DNA of 64,000 nucleotides, from contig NZ_CP093845.1 of NCBI RefSeq assembly GCF_024732245.1, positions 2,232,001-2,296,000 of the forward strand, given 5' to 3'. Source of the stretch: Dietzia sp. B32. Lineage in GTDB: Bacteria; Actinomycetota; Actinomycetes; Mycobacteriales; Mycobacteriaceae. Numbering within the stretch: the stretch's first letter is position 1; each line of letters opens with the position of its first letter. Below are positions 17,777-26,785 of the stretch, one piece after another. The notes under the pieces were generated by a model. The model was not told the DNA's origin. It worked only from the letters and a program-made list of their open reading frames with translations, and ran no database searches. The position numbers were made by a program, and so were the translations under genes.

Positions 17777-19417
17777 GTGGGTGAGCAGACTGGAGCCCCG
17801 GCATCGGACTCCTCCCCGCCGCCACCTCGTCTCACCGTCGGCGGTCTGGTCTCCGGAGGGAGATACGAACTCCTCGAGCCCTGCGGCGGTGTCGCCGGAC
17901 AGAGCTTCTGGAGGGCCCGCGACCGACGCCTGGGCCGGTTCGTCGCCCTGACCTTCGTCGACCCCCTCCCCGGCGAGCAGCCACCGGGTTCGGCGACCGG
18001 CGTGCTCGACCGGACCGTCGCCCTGACCGCGGTCTACGCCGACGGATTGGCGCGCGTGCTCGACGTCATCCGCGGCCGGGCGGGCGGCATCGTGGTCTCG
18101 GAGTGGATACCCGGACGCAGCCTCGCGGCGGCGGTGACCGAGCCGGATCCCGACTCCGCCGTGGGCGCGGTGTGGGACCTCGCCGACGCCGCGACCCGTG
18201 CCGAGCAGGCGGGACTGGCCCTGGGCCTGGACTCGCCCGACCGGATCCGTCTCACCGAGGACGGGCGCGCCGTCCTGGCCTTCCCCGGGGTCCGCGCCGG
18301 GGCCGACGCCCGAGCCGACGTGCAGGGCCTGGGCGCCACCCTCTACGCGCTCCTCGCCGGGTCGTGGCCGCTCCCGCTGCCCGAGGGCTCCGATCGGCAC
18401 GAACCCACGGACGGTCGGCCCGGGGCCGCCCCCAGGGACGACGACGACGAGGTCCTCGACCCCACGGTCGCCGGTTCCGGGGTCGCGCCGGAGTCCGCGG
18501 TGCTGGCCATGCGGTCCCTCGACGGGTCATCGGTCAGCTCGGCGGCCACCGTCAGGGCCATGGTGACCGACCGCGTCGGCGGGCCGGAACGGGCCGCCTC
18601 CCGACCCACGTACCCGGTGGGCCCACCCACGACACGCTGGGCGGCGGAGGTGGATCCCACACCGGAAGCTGGGTCGTACCCGCAGCCGTATGCGGAGCCG
18701 GATCCGGAGGTCCAGAAGCGCCGGTGGCAGATCATGGCCGGGACCGGTGCTGCCGCGGTCGTGGTGATCGCGTTGCTGTTCGCGTGGATGCTCGGCGCGT
18801 TCGGCAGCGCCGGCAACGACACCCCGCTCGCGCAGCAACTCGACGCCATCGAGCGGGCCGCCCAGGCCAGCCGCGCCTCGCAGGCCGCCGAGCCCGCCGA
18901 CGACGGATCGGCCGCGGACGAGGGCGAGGAGAAGACGACACCGGAGGACGCCCCGTCCACCCCGGTCACCGTCTCGACCGTCACCACCTGGCAACCCCCG
19001 TCCTCGAACGGCACCGCCGAGAACGCGGGGAGCGCTCCCGACGTGGTCGACGGCGACCCGTCCACCTCGTGGTCCAGCGACACCTACCGCTCACAGATCG
19101 GGGACGGACCGTCCGCCTACAAGCCGGGTATCGGCCTGATGCTCACCCTCGACGGCGAGCAGGAGGTACGCCGGGTCGTCCTCCGATCCCGGGACGACGA
19201 CGTGCGCTTCGAGGTGCGGTCCTCGCCCACCGCCTCACCGACGTCCCTCGACGAGACCACGCGTCTCGGGACAGGCACCGTCCGTGACGGCACGGCGACC
19301 GTCACGATCGACGAGCCGGAGAAGGCCGAGCACCTCCTGGTGTGGATCACCCGTCTCGGGACGTCCGGGACAGATGCCTACGAGGCCACGATCACCGAGG
19401 TCGAACTGACCCGCTGA
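17777..19417 (+). CDS. Pseudokinase with membrane helix and extracellular domain (C-terminal half of MviN/Rv3910 as a separate protein)
   Basis: A 546-residue protein. Residues 25-210 resemble a Ser/Thr kinase N-lobe and C-lobe but lack catalytic parts: VALTFV replaces VAxK and no HRD or DFG motif is seen. A single helix (about 315-337, AAAVVVIALLFAWML) leads to an extracellular beta-rich domain resembling F5/8-type carbohydrate-binding modules (residues 390-546). In mycobacteria these parts are fused to MurJ, where PknB phosphorylates the pseudokinase and FhaA then binds. GTG at 17777 is preceded by a strong AGGAGGGT site at good spacing, so it is translated independently. Confidence 0.85.
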   Translation: MGEQTGAPASDSSPPPPRLTVGGLVSGGRYELLEPCGGVAGQSFWRARDRRLGRFVALTFVDPLPGEQPPGSATGVLDRTVALTAVYADGLARVLDVIRGRAGGIVVSEWIPGRSLAAAVTEPDPDSAVGAVWDLADAATRAEQAGLALGLDSPDRIRLTEDGRAVLAFPGVRAGADARADVQGLGATLYALLAGSWPLPLPEGSDRHEPTDGRPGAAPRDDDDEVLDPTVAGSGVAPESAVLAMRSLDGSSVSSAATVRAMVTDRVGGPERAASRPTYPVGPPTTRWAAEVDPTPEAGSYPQPYAEPDPEVQKRRWQIMAGTGAAAVVVIALLFAWMLGAFGSAGNDTPLAQQLDAIERAAQASRASQAAEPADDGSAADEGEEKTTPEDAPSTPVTVSTVTTWQPPSSNGTAENAGSAPDVVDGDPSTSWSSDTYRSQIGDGPSAYKPGIGLMLTLDGEQEVRRVVLRSRDDDVRFEVRSSPTASPTSLDETTRLGTGTVRDGTATVTIDEPEKAEHLLVWITRLGTSGTDAYEATITEVELTR

Positions 19418-19460
19418 CGGTCCGGGGAGAGACCCCCACGCCGGGCCCGGCCGGGTTACG

Positions 19461-20129
19461 GTGACGGCCGTGAACACCGGTACCGCCGCCCCGACCGCGG
19501 CGAGTCCCCGCGCACTCCACGGTGCGGATTCGCCCATGCGTGCGGAGTCGCCTGTGCGGGCAGCGTCGCCTATCCGTGCAGAGTCCCCGTTGACCGACGT
19601 GGAACTGCTGGACGCGCACGTCGCCGGAGACCCCGACGCCTTCTCCGCCCTGGTCCGGCGGCACTACGACTACCTGTGGCGACTGGCCATCCGTACGTCG
19701 TTCAACCGCGATGACGCCGCCGAGGCCCTGCAGGAGGCCCTCGTGTCGGCCTACCGGAAGGCTGACACGTTCCGCCACGCCTGCCCCGTACAGGGATGGC
19801 TCTACCGGATCGTCGTCAACGCCTGCCTGGACAAGATGCGGTCGCAGCGTCTGCGGACACACACCCAGCTCACGCCGGCCCTGCACGAGCAGGTCACGCT
19901 ACGCGACCACTTCTACCAGGACCCGGCGTACGCGATCATCGTCGCCGAGGCGTTGGCGGAGCTTCCCGGGGATCAGCGGGACGCCGTCGTTGTCGTCGAC
20001 ATGCTGCGGTGCACCGTCGCCGAGGCGAGCCACCTGCTCAACATCCCCCCGGGCACCGTGAAGAGCCGGTGCTCGCGCGGCCGCGCGAAACTCAGCGTCC
20101 TGCTCGAGGGAGTCACCCTCACGAACTGA
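19461..20129 (+). CDS. sigM: ECF RNA polymerase sigma factor SigM
   Basis: A 222-residue ECF sigma factor. Region 2 (residues about 60-125) includes FSALVRRHYDYLWRLAIR and the DAAEALQEALVSAYRKADTFR helix; region 4 (about 155-215) includes ELPGDQRDAVVVVDMLRCTVAEASHLLNIPPGTVKSR. The N-terminal extension carries three hexapeptide repeats (MRAESP, VRAASP, IRAESP). Position between murJ/pseudokinase and trxB matches mycobacterial SigM. No anti-sigma gene follows, although M. tuberculosis has one (Rv3912) here. GTG at 19461 or 19470 may start it. Confidence 0.9.
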   Translation: MTAVNTGTAAPTAASPRALHGADSPMRAESPVRAASPIRAESPLTDVELLDAHVAGDPDAFSALVRRHYDYLWRLAIRTSFNRDDAAEALQEALVSAYRKADTFRHACPVQGWLYRIVVNACLDKMRSQRLRTHTQLTPALHEQVTLRDHFYQDPAYAIIVAEALAELPGDQRDAVVVVDMLRCTVAEASHLLNIPPGTVKSRCSRGRAKLSVLLEGVTLTN

Positions 20130-20268
20130 GCCGGTGGTCACTTCCGCCTGTGGGACCTCCCGACAGTGGGCACCCGCCGTCAGTGGGACCTCCCGTCAAC
20201 GGCCCCGTCCTGTGGGCCACCACCGCCGCCCCGGGGGTGTTCGTCCCGTCACCCGGCGCACGGGGGCG

Positions 20269-20294
20269 GGAACAAGCCGGGGCCCCGGGGTGTT
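20269..20294 (+). promoter_or_regulatory. SigH/SigR-type promoter for trxB-trxA
   Basis: GGAAC (20269-20273) is followed after exactly 18 bases by GTT (20292-20294). This matches the GGAAY-N18/19-GTT consensus of the SigR/SigH thiol-stress sigma factors, which are known to drive trxBA in Streptomyces and mycobacteria. It lies 80 bases before the trxB start. The same 244-base gap also carries a duplicated GTGGGACCTCCCG (20150-20162 and 20183-20195). Confidence 0.62.
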
Positions 20295-20373
20295 GTGGCC
20301 TTGAGAAGGCCTGGCACCGTGATACAGGTCCTGACGATCAACCGCCGACCCGCGCGAGGAGCCCAGAGAACTC

Positions 20374-21306
20374 ATGAGCGACACCGTCCACGACGTCATC
20401 ATCGTCGGATCCGGCCCGGCCGGCTACACCGCCGCCATCTACTCCGCACGGGCCGAGCTGAAGCCGGTGGTGTTCGAGGGCTCCCAGTTCGGCGGCGCGC
20501 TCATGACCACGACCGACGTCGAGAACTTCCCCGGTTTCGCCGAGGGCATGATGGGCCCCGACCTCATGATGCAGATGCGTGAGCAGGCCGAGCGGTTCGG
20601 CGCCGACCTCCGCATGGAGGACGTGACGTCCATGGACCTCGCCGGGGACATCAAGACGGTCCGGGTGGGCGAGGAGGAGCACCGCGCCCGCGCCGTGATC
20701 CTCGCCATGGGAGCCGCAGCACGCTATCTCGGCGTCCCGGGGGAGCAGGAGTTCCTCGGCCGCGGTGTGAGCTCGTGCGCCACCTGCGACGGGTTCTTCT
20801 TCCGTGACAAGCCGATCGTCGTGGTCGGCGGCGGGGACTCGGCGATGGAGGAGGCCACATTCCTCACCAAGTTCGGTTCCTCGGTGACGATCGTGCACCG
20901 CCGCGAGGAGTTCCGCGCCTCCAAGATCATGCTGGAGCGGGCTCGCGAGAACGAGAAGATATCGTTCGTCCTCAACACGGCCGTCGACGAGGTCCTGTCC
21001 GGAGCGACCGGTTCGGTCGAGAAGCTCCGTCTGCGCAACACCGTCACCGGTGAGACGAGCGAGCTCGAGACCGCCGCGATGTTCGTGGCGATCGGCCACG
21101 ACCCGCGCTCCGAGCTGGTGCGCGACCAGGTCGAGGTGGACGAGGACGGGTACGTCCTCACCGGTCAGACCACCGCCACCTCCCTCCCCGGCGTGTTCGC
21201 CTGCGGCGACCTCGTGGACCACCGTTACCGCCAGGCGATCACCGCCGCCGGTTCCGGCTGTGCCGCGTCGATCGACGCCGAGCGCTGGCTCGCCGAACAG
21301 GCGTGA
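20374..21306 (+). CDS. trxB: Thioredoxin reductase
   Basis: A 310-residue low-molecular-weight thioredoxin reductase that transfers electrons from NADPH through FAD and a redox disulfide to thioredoxin. The N-terminal FAD site is [13 protein letters not shown], the redox motif CATC is at residues 135-138, and the NADPH-binding [10 protein letters not shown] follows. The C-terminal [13 protein letters not shown] and [10 protein letters not shown] segments are family-typical. A SigR-like promoter precedes it, and the thioredoxin gene follows after 58 bases. Confidence 0.96.
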   Translation: MSDTVHDVIIVGSGPAGYTAAIYSARAELKPVVFEGSQFGGALMTTTDVENFPGFAEGMMGPDLMMQMREQAERFGADLRMEDVTSMDLAGDIKTVRVGEEEHRARAVILAMGAAARYLGVPGEQEFLGRGVSSCATCDGFFFRDKPIVVVGGGDSAMEEATFLTKFGSSVTIVHRREEFRASKIMLERARENEKISFVLNTAVDEVLSGATGSVEKLRLRNTVTGETSELETAAMFVAIGHDPRSELVRDQVEVDEDGYVLTGQTTATSLPGVFACGDLVDHRYRQAITAAGSGCAASIDAERWLAEQA

Positions 21307-21364
21307 TCCGCGAATCGTCCTGAACCCCCAGGACCCCATCACCCACCCCGAAAGGACCGCCATC

Positions 21365-21709
21365 ATGGCCGACACCCCGAACATCATCGACGTCACCGAG
21401 GCCGACTTCGCCGACTCCGTCCTCGCCGCCAGCGGCTCCAAGCCGGTACTCGTCGACTTCTGGGCCACGTGGTGCCGCCCGTGCACCATGATGGCGCCGG
21501 TCCTCGACGAACTCGCCGGCGCTGAAGCGGACAAGCTCACCGTCGCCAAGGTCGATGTCGAGGCCAACCAGGAGCTCGCCGCCGAATACCAGATCACGGC
21601 GATCCCGGCGATGCTGCTGTTCCAGGAGGGCCAGCCGGTCAAGCGCATCACCGGCGCCAAGTCCAAGTCCGCGCTGCGCTCCGAGCTGGGCGACGTTCTC
21701 GGGGCCTGA
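21365..21709 (+). CDS. trxA: Thioredoxin with atypical CRPC active site
   Basis: A 114-residue thioredoxin, the disulfide reductase partner of TrxB. The fold is typical: VLVDFWATWC at the active site, AKVDVEANQELAAEYQITAIPAMLLF with the cis-proline, and the C-terminal helix. The active-site motif is WCRPC (Cys37, Cys40) instead of the standard WCGPC; the Arg in the dipeptide should shift redox potential. AAAGGA precedes the ATG. It corresponds to TrxC of M. tuberculosis by position. Confidence 0.94.
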   Translation: MADTPNIIDVTEADFADSVLAASGSKPVLVDFWATWCRPCTMMAPVLDELAGAEADKLTVAKVDVEANQELAAEYQITAIPAMLLFQEGQPVKRITGAKSKSALRSELGDVLGA

Positions 21710-21826
21710 GCACCCCGGCGCCGCCCCCTCCCACGGGCCCCTGTGCCCGGCACGGATCGGGCGTGTCCGAGGGCGAGACGGTAAGTTCATCCGGGTACCC
21801 ATCACGAGGAGAGCGGGAGGAGACCC

Positions 21827-23017
21827 ATGGCGTGGAGGCGTGGTGACCGTGGGCCAGAGGTGGCCGCGATCAGGGCCACCCTCGCGGGCATGGGTCTGTT
21901 GCACAATATCGAGTCGGTCGGGGTCACCGAGCCCGAGACCGGGTCGGTCCTGGCGCGCACCGACGCCGTCTTCGACGCCGACCTGGAGACGGCCGTTCTG
22001 GCCTTCCAGCAGGCCCGTGGGCTGATCTCCGACGGAATCGTTGGTTCGGCCACGCAGGCGGCTCTCGACGACGCCAGCCATGTCCTGGGCACCCGGGATC
22101 TGAGTTACATCGTCTCCAAGCCGATGGCCGGGGACGATATCGCCCAGCTGCAGCGTCGGCTGGGCGAACTCGGGTTCTACGCCGGCCTCGTGGACGGGAC
22201 CTTCGGGCCCCTGACCCACGCCGCGGTCACCGACTTCCAACGCGACTGCGCCCTGCCGGCGGACGGCGTGGTGGGCGCGGACACCCTCGACACCCTCAGC
22301 CGCTTCTCCACCCTGTTCAAGGGCGGCGATGTCGCCTCACTCGTCGAGAAGGAGCGCGCCCGCACCTCCGGGCCGATGCTCGCCGGCAAGCGGATCGTCC
22401 TCGATCCCGGCCCCAGCGGCTCGGAGAATCCCATCCGGATCGACACCCCGTACGGGACGATCACCGACGCCGAGCTCCTCTGGGACATCACGCGGCGGCT
22501 CTCCGAGCGGATGAACCAGGCCGGCGTCGAGGTCTTCCTCTCCAGGCCCGAGGCGATGATCCCGACCGATCCCGAGCGCGCGGAGATCGCCAACGCCTTC
22601 AACGCCGACCTCATCCTCTCGCTCCGCCTGGACCGTCACCCCAACCCGGTGGGCAACGGGGTCGCCACGTTCTACTTCGGCAACTCACTCGGTGCCGAGT
22701 CCATGCTCGGTGAGGCCCTGTCCGGCTTCATCCAGCGAGAGATCGTCAGCCGCACCACTCTGCGTGATTGCCGGACCCATGGCCGCAGCTGGCCGCTCCT
22801 GCGGATGACCCGCATGCCCTCGGTGCAGATCTTCCTGGGTTACGCCTACAACCCAGAGGACCTCGCGATCCTCGGGGATCGCGATGCCCAGGACACCATC
22901 ATCGATTCGATCCTGGTGGGTGTGAAGCGGCTCTATCTTCTCGACGAGGACGATCACCCCACCGGGTCGATGTCCGTCGACGACCTCATCGACTACGAGC
23001 AGCGTCAGCGCGACTGA
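21827..23017 (+). CDS. cwlM: CwlM-like pseudo-amidase, regulator of peptidoglycan synthesis
   Basis: A 396-residue protein with two N-terminal peptidoglycan-binding domains (about residues 5-75 and 95-150) and an Amidase_3 domain (about 186-365). The zinc ligands of active amidases are missing: the usual DPGHGG is DPGPSG, and the SxH motif is SLRLD. No signal peptide is seen. Mycobacterial CwlM is likewise cytoplasmic; when phosphorylated by PknB it activates MurA. Position after trxA matches Rv3915. GGGAGGAG precedes the ATG. The gene overlaps the GNAT gene tail-to-tail by 13 bases. Confidence 0.9.
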   Translation: MAWRRGDRGPEVAAIRATLAGMGLLHNIESVGVTEPETGSVLARTDAVFDADLETAVLAFQQARGLISDGIVGSATQAALDDASHVLGTRDLSYIVSKPMAGDDIAQLQRRLGELGFYAGLVDGTFGPLTHAAVTDFQRDCALPADGVVGADTLDTLSRFSTLFKGGDVASLVEKERARTSGPMLAGKRIVLDPGPSGSENPIRIDTPYGTITDAELLWDITRRLSERMNQAGVEVFLSRPEAMIPTDPERAEIANAFNADLILSLRLDRHPNPVGNGVATFYFGNSLGAESMLGEALSGFIQREIVSRTTLRDCRTHGRSWPLLRMTRMPSVQIFLGYAYNPEDLAILGDRDAQDTIIDSILVGVKRLYLLDEDDHPTGSMSVDDLIDYEQRQRD

Positions 23018-23706
23018 CCCCGGTGGCGCGCCGCCACACGGTGTCCCTGAACACCTGCCCGTGCCGACGCTCCCGACAGCACACCCAGCCGCCGCGTAGC
23101 GAATCCGTGTTCCGCGAAGAGCTGATCGAGAGCGCGCTCCACGTCCGCCTTCCACAGGTGCTCGCTCTCGATATCCAGACGGAGGCGAGGGTGTGTCTCG
23201 TGGGGAGCGACCACTGTGAACCCGTGCTCCACCAGAAAGCTCATGGGCGCCACGCAGGAGTCGGCGCCGCACCCGTCACGTGACGTAACCGGCCCGGGGT
23301 CCTCGGACGTGATCCCAAACGCCTCGATCGCCTTGATTCCGCGGCTCCGCACGTTGACGACGACGGCATCGAGCAACGAGGTCAGGATCCCGGCGGGTGC
23401 TCCGTGTTCCACGCTCATCCCCGCCAGCAACACTGCATCCGCTCCGACGGGTGAGGTCGGGAAACACATCGCCCTCGGCACCATGCCCGGGGGAGCATAG
23501 AACGCGGCCGCGGTCGACCTGTCACCGTAGGTGGCGAGCTGGCCGCAGACACCCCACTCCAAGGACACGTGCGAAATCCACGCCTCCTTCTCGAACTCGG
23601 GATCACCGGGGGAGTGGTCACCGTCGGTCTGCCAGTACACACAACGACGGGCCTGTGGACCCAGATCATCCACCGCCGTCAGGTCCAACGATCGAATGGA
23701 GATCAT
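23005..23706 (-). CDS. GNAT-like acetyltransferase (Rv3916c-like)
   Basis: A 233-residue protein that corresponds to Rv3916c, the conserved GNAT-fold gene after parB in mycobacteria. The GNAT pattern is weak, but [21 protein letters not shown] fits the region after the acetyl-CoA loop, and [23 protein letters not shown] fits the late strand with a typical Gly-Phe turn. ATG at 23706 overlaps the parB stop (ATGA), making it the last gene of the rpmH-to-parB operon. The substrate is unknown. Confidence 0.8.
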   Translation of the reverse strand: MISIRSLDLTAVDDLGPQARRCVYWQTDGDHSPGDPEFEKEAWISHVSLEWGVCGQLATYGDRSTAAAFYAPPGMVPRAMCFPTSPVGADAVLLAGMSVEHGAPAGILTSLLDAVVVNVRSRGIKAIEAFGITSEDPGPVTSRDGCGADSCVAPMSFLVEHGFTVVAPHETHPRLRLDIESEHLWKADVERALDQLFAEHGFATRRLGVLSGASARAGVQGHRVAARHRGQSR

Positions 23707-24821
23707 CGCGGAGATCCGGTCGACCCGCCCTCGAGTAGCGCGAGCACCCGTGCCAGATCGTCCGCGTCCCCCACATCGATCGTGATGCGACCCTTGCGTC
23801 GGCCCATGGTCACCGACACCGATGTCTCGAAGCGGTCGGATAGTCGACCCGCCACCGCCTCCAGCTCAGGGTTACGCTGGCGTCCCCGCGGTGTAGGCGC
23901 GGGCTTCCCCGTGTCATCCCCGGGTTCCCGGTTCGCCAGAGTGACGAGTTCCTCGGTTGCTCGTACCGAGAGCCCCTCCGCGACGATCCGTGCCGCCAAC
24001 TCGTCCTGCGCGGACGCACCGGCCTCCAGCCCCAGGAGAGCCCGGGCGTGCCCTGCGGACAACACACCTGCGGCGACCCGGCGCTGGACCGCCGTCGGGA
24101 GCTGGAGCAGGCGGATGCTGTTGGTGATGGCGGGCCGGGACCGCCCGATGCGCGTCGCCAGCTCCGACTGGGTCACGTCGAACTCCTCGAGCAACTGCTG
24201 GTACGCAGCGGCTTCTTCCAGTGGGTTGAGCTGAACTCGATGGATGTTCTCGAGTAGCGCGTCTCGCAGCAGATCCTCGTCGTCGGTCTGCCGAACGATC
24301 GCCGGGATCGTCTCGAGCTCGGCCCGCTGACTCGCCCGCCAGCGGCGCTCACCCATGATGAGCTGATACCGGCCGCCCGGCACTTCACGGACGACGATCG
24401 GCTGGAGCAAACCGAACTCTTTGACGGAGTGCGCGAGTTCCGCCAACGCCTCTTCGTCGAAGTAGGTTCGCGGCTGCTTTGGATTGGGCTCGATCTCGCC
24501 GGGGGAGATCTCCCGGTAGACAGCCCCCGGGTCGACGAGCTCGGCGGTTTCACGTGAAACATCGGAGTCATGAACGCCCGCGGACGCCGTGGTCCCGGCG
24601 TCGGAGACTACGTGGTCGGCCCCGCGTACGCCCGACGCGGCCGGACGACCACCACTCGCCGCACCGGCGCGAGGTCGTGGAGGGGTCGTACGGGGGCCAC
24701 CATCACGCGGTCCGAGGATGACGTCCGCTGCGTCGCTCCCGAGACGCGGACCCTCATCGGGACCGGTGGGGATGAGAGCTGCGAGCCCTCGGCCGAGTCC
24801 ACCCTTGCGCTGCTGACTCAT
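23703..24821 (-). CDS. parB: Chromosome-partitioning protein ParB
   Basis: A 372-residue CTPase clamp that loads at parS and organises the origin region. It starts with the usual [11 protein letters not shown]. The N-terminal CTP-binding part contains [21 protein letters not shown] and the GERRWRAS motif, and the central helix-turn-helix region contains [27 protein letters not shown] dimerisation domain ends it. ATG at 24821 overlaps the parA stop (ATGA) and is preceded by GGAGAA. One parS site lies inside the gene. Confidence 0.96.
   Translation of the reverse strand: MSQQRKGGLGRGLAALIPTGPDEGPRLGSDAADVILGPRDGGPRTTPPRPRAGAASGGRPAASGVRGADHVVSDAGTTASAGVHDSDVSRETAELVDPGAVYREISPGEIEPNPKQPRTYFDEEALAELAHSVKEFGLLQPIVVREVPGGRYQLIMGERRWRASQRAELETIPAIVRQTDDEDLLRDALLENIHRVQLNPLEEAAAYQQLLEEFDVTQSELATRIGRSRPAITNSIRLLQLPTAVQRRVAAGVLSAGHARALLGLEAGASAQDELAARIVAEGLSVRATEELVTLANREPGDDTGKPAPTPRGRQRNPELEAVAGRLSDRFETSVSVTMGRRKGRITIDVGDADDLARVLALLEGGSTGSPR
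24547..24560. promoter_or_regulatory. parS site 1 (inside parB)
   Basis: The perfect palindrome GTTTCACGTGAAAC is the conserved bacterial parS centromere site bound by ParB. It lies within the parB coding sequence. Confidence 0.93.
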
Positions 24822-25762
24822 CGGTTCTCCTCCGGGCGCTCGACGCCCTCAGCTTCTCGCGAAACGGTCGACGAGACCAGGCGATCCGGTCCGACGGGTC
24901 CACCACGGGCATTGATCTCACGGGCGGCGTCGAGGTACGCCAGAGCACCTCGTGAGCCGGCGTCGTACTGCAGGATCGTCATTCCGAAGCCGGGGGCCTC
25001 TGACACCTTCACGCTGCGCGGGATGACCGTCCGCAACACGGTCTCACCGAAGTGCGTGCGGACCTCACCGGCCACCTGCTCGGCGAGCTTGGTCCGACCG
25101 TCGTACATGGTGAGCATGATGGTCGAGATCTCCAGCTCCGTGTTCAGGTGCTGCTGGATCAGCTCCACATTGCGGAGGAGCTGGCCCACGCCCTCGAGAG
25201 CGTAGTACTCGCATTGGATGGGAATGAGCACTTCCCGGGCCGCGACCATTGCGTTGACGGTGAGAAGTCCGAGCGAGGGCGGGCAGTCGAGAAAAACGTA
25301 GTCGATGCCGAGTGACTGCAGGTCCTCCGGAAGAAGGACCTCCGCCAGGCGCCGCTCCCGCTGCGGCAGACCAACCAGTTCGATCTCCGAACCGGCCAGA
25401 TCGATGGTCGCAGGAACGCAGAAGAGACGTTCGGCGTGCGGACTCTTCTGCATCAACTCGTCCACGGACGCCTCCCACATCAGGAGGTCGTAGCTCGAGG
25501 GTGTTCCCTCCCTGTGGTCCACACCCAACGCAGTGCTCGCGTTGCCCTGGGGGTCCATGTCGATCACGAGAACGCCCAGCCCGCCGAGCGCGAGTGCTGC
25601 CGCGAGATTGACGGTGGACGTCGTCTTCCCCACGCCACCCTTCTGGTTGGCGATGGTGATGATCCGAGGCGAGGCGGGGCGGGGGAGAGCCGGGGCTGAC
25701 CCATGGAGCACCTCGTTCGCCTGCCGTGCGGCTGCGAAAATCGGGGTCTCGTCTTCGGACAT
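24818..25762 (-). CDS. parA: Chromosome-partitioning ATPase ParA
   Basis: A 314-residue Walker-type ATPase that segregates ParB-parS complexes. The deviant Walker A motif KGGVGKTT is at residues 41-48, followed by the typical [17 protein letters not shown] and the Walker B region [23 protein letters not shown] at 25762 gives a 32-residue N-terminal tail, common in actinobacterial ParA. It lies between rsmG and parB; the 101-base gap before it holds a parS site. Confidence 0.96.
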   Translation of the reverse strand: MSEDETPIFAAARQANEVLHGSAPALPRPASPRIITIANQKGGVGKTTSTVNLAAALALGGLGVLVIDMDPQGNASTALGVDHREGTPSSYDLLMWEASVDELMQKSPHAERLFCVPATIDLAGSEIELVGLPQRERRLAEVLLPEDLQSLGIDYVFLDCPPSLGLLTVNAMVAAREVLIPIQCEYYALEGVGQLLRNVELIQQHLNTELEISTIMLTMYDGRTKLAEQVAGEVRTHFGETVLRTVIPRSVKVSEAPGFGMTILQYDAGSRGALAYLDAAREINARGGPVGPDRLVSSTVSREAEGVERPEENR

Positions 25763-25819
25763 CCGTCACCTTTCGGGTTCCATCGAAGCGCGGCGCGCTA
25801 CCGCCGATCCGATATCATT

Positions 25820-25833
25820 GTTTCACGTGAAAC
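25820..25833. promoter_or_regulatory. parS site 2 (rsmG-parA gap)
   Basis: A perfect GTTTCACGTGAAAC lies in the gap between rsmG and parA, 58 bases upstream of the parA start, where ParB binding could also affect parAB expression. Confidence 0.93.
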
Positions 25834-25863
25834 CGACATCGAGCGCCGGCCCGTCGGGCCTGA

Positions 25864-26646
25864 TCAACTCCGGCGACCGCGTCCTCGCGATCGGGAGCCA
25901 CGGCCACCCATCCTAGTCGCCAGGGTGCCGATAACCAGCCTCGTAGGTTCCGCATCGGGGGCGGCGACCGTCTCCACGCGGACATCCTCGAAACCCAGCT
26001 TGCGTAGAGCGGCCCGGTCCCGGTCCACCTCCTCGAGCGCCGATTCACCCTTGAGGGCGACCATGCGTCCGCCCACCCGCAACAGCGGAGCAGACCAGCC
26101 TGCGAGTTTCGCCAAGGGCGCCACTGCGCGCGAGGTCACGACATCCGCCTCACCGGCCTCGGCGATCACCGACTTCTCCTCTGCACGCCCACGGATGACG
26201 CGGACATCGATCCCGAGGTGATTGATGATCTCCTCAAGGAAGGTCACCCGTCGGAGCAGCGGCTCGACAAGAGTGATCGACAGATCCGGGCGGGCGAGGG
26301 CGAGCGGGATTCCGGGTAGCCCCGCCCCGCTTCCGATATCCACCACCGACTCCGAGCGTTCCAACTGGGATGCGGCGGCTGCACTGTTGAGGACGTGACG
26401 ATCCCACAGACGCGGGCGTTCGCGGGGGCCCATCAGCCCGCGCTCGAGACCTGCGGACCCGAGAAAATCGACATAGCGAATTGCCAGCGCGAGACGGTCT
26501 CCGAAGACATCGGCAGCAGCCACGGGAGTGGGCGGCATCACGGTCGGGTCGACATCGCCATCAGCGCGGTTGCCGTCCTCGCCGAGCGCACCCGCTGAGC
26601 CGTCGCTGTCACGTGACGCTTCGTGGTCCGTGTGTCCGTTCATCAT
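25864..26646 (-). CDS. rsmG: 16S rRNA (guanine527-N7)-methyltransferase RsmG
   Basis: A 260-residue SAM-dependent methyltransferase that modifies G527 of 16S rRNA. The SAM site [17 protein letters not shown] is at residues 101-117, preceded by [16 protein letters not shown], a family signature; [14 protein letters not shown] follows. The first 40 residues are an acidic low-complexity extension. Loss of this gene gives low-level streptomycin resistance in other bacteria. It sits between jag and parA as in mycobacteria (gid). Confidence 0.95.
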   Translation of the reverse strand: MMNGHTDHEASRDSDGSAGALGEDGNRADGDVDPTVMPPTPVAAADVFGDRLALAIRYVDFLGSAGLERGLMGPRERPRLWDRHVLNSAAAASQLERSESVVDIGSGAGLPGIPLALARPDLSITLVEPLLRRVTFLEEIINHLGIDVRVIRGRAEEKSVIAEAGEADVVTSRAVAPLAKLAGWSAPLLRVGGRMVALKGESALEEVDRDRAALRKLGFEDVRVETVAAPDAEPTRLVIGTLATRMGGRGSRSRGRGRRS

Positions 26647-26679
26647 GTCGCTGCCTCCTCGCGGCCCATTGTCGCCGCG

Positions 26680-26693
26680 GTTTCACGTGAAAC
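26680..26693. promoter_or_regulatory. parS site 3 (upstream of rsmG)
   Basis: A perfect GTTTCACGTGAAAC lies 33 bases upstream of the rsmG start and abuts the hairpin at 26692-26716. The three parS sites fall within 2.2 kb, on one side of oriC. Confidence 0.93.
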
Positions 26694-26716
26694 ACGGGCG
26701 TGAATCACACCCGTGT
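26692..26716. other. Hairpin next to parS 3
   Basis: Arms ACACGGGCGTG and CACACCCGTGT pair over 11 positions with one G-U-type mismatch around a three-base loop. It is the second of two hairpins between jag and rsmG. It may terminate or attenuate read-through from jag. Confidence 0.4.
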
Positions 26717-26738
26717 CATTACTCCTGCGGAAACGGAT

Positions 26739-26770
26739 CAGGGGTGCGAACCGTCCGGTTCACACCCCTG
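26739..26770 (-). terminator. Terminator-like hairpin after jag
   Basis: Two 14-base arms with one mismatch and a four-base loop begin 16 bases beyond the jag stop codon. The stem starts CAGGGGTG and ends CACCCCTG-like. No T-run follows, as is common in actinobacteria. Confidence 0.55.
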
Positions 26771-26785
26771 TCTCGTGCCCGGCCC

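Noticed and set aside
23274-23285. CGTCACGTGACG palindrome as a fourth parS
   Set aside because: It shares only the central CACGTG with parS and lacks the TTTC/GAAA flanks; it lies within the GNAT coding sequence.
26608-26617. GTCACGTGAC near the rsmG start as a parS site
   Set aside because: The flanking bases do not match parS; the true site is at 26680-26693.
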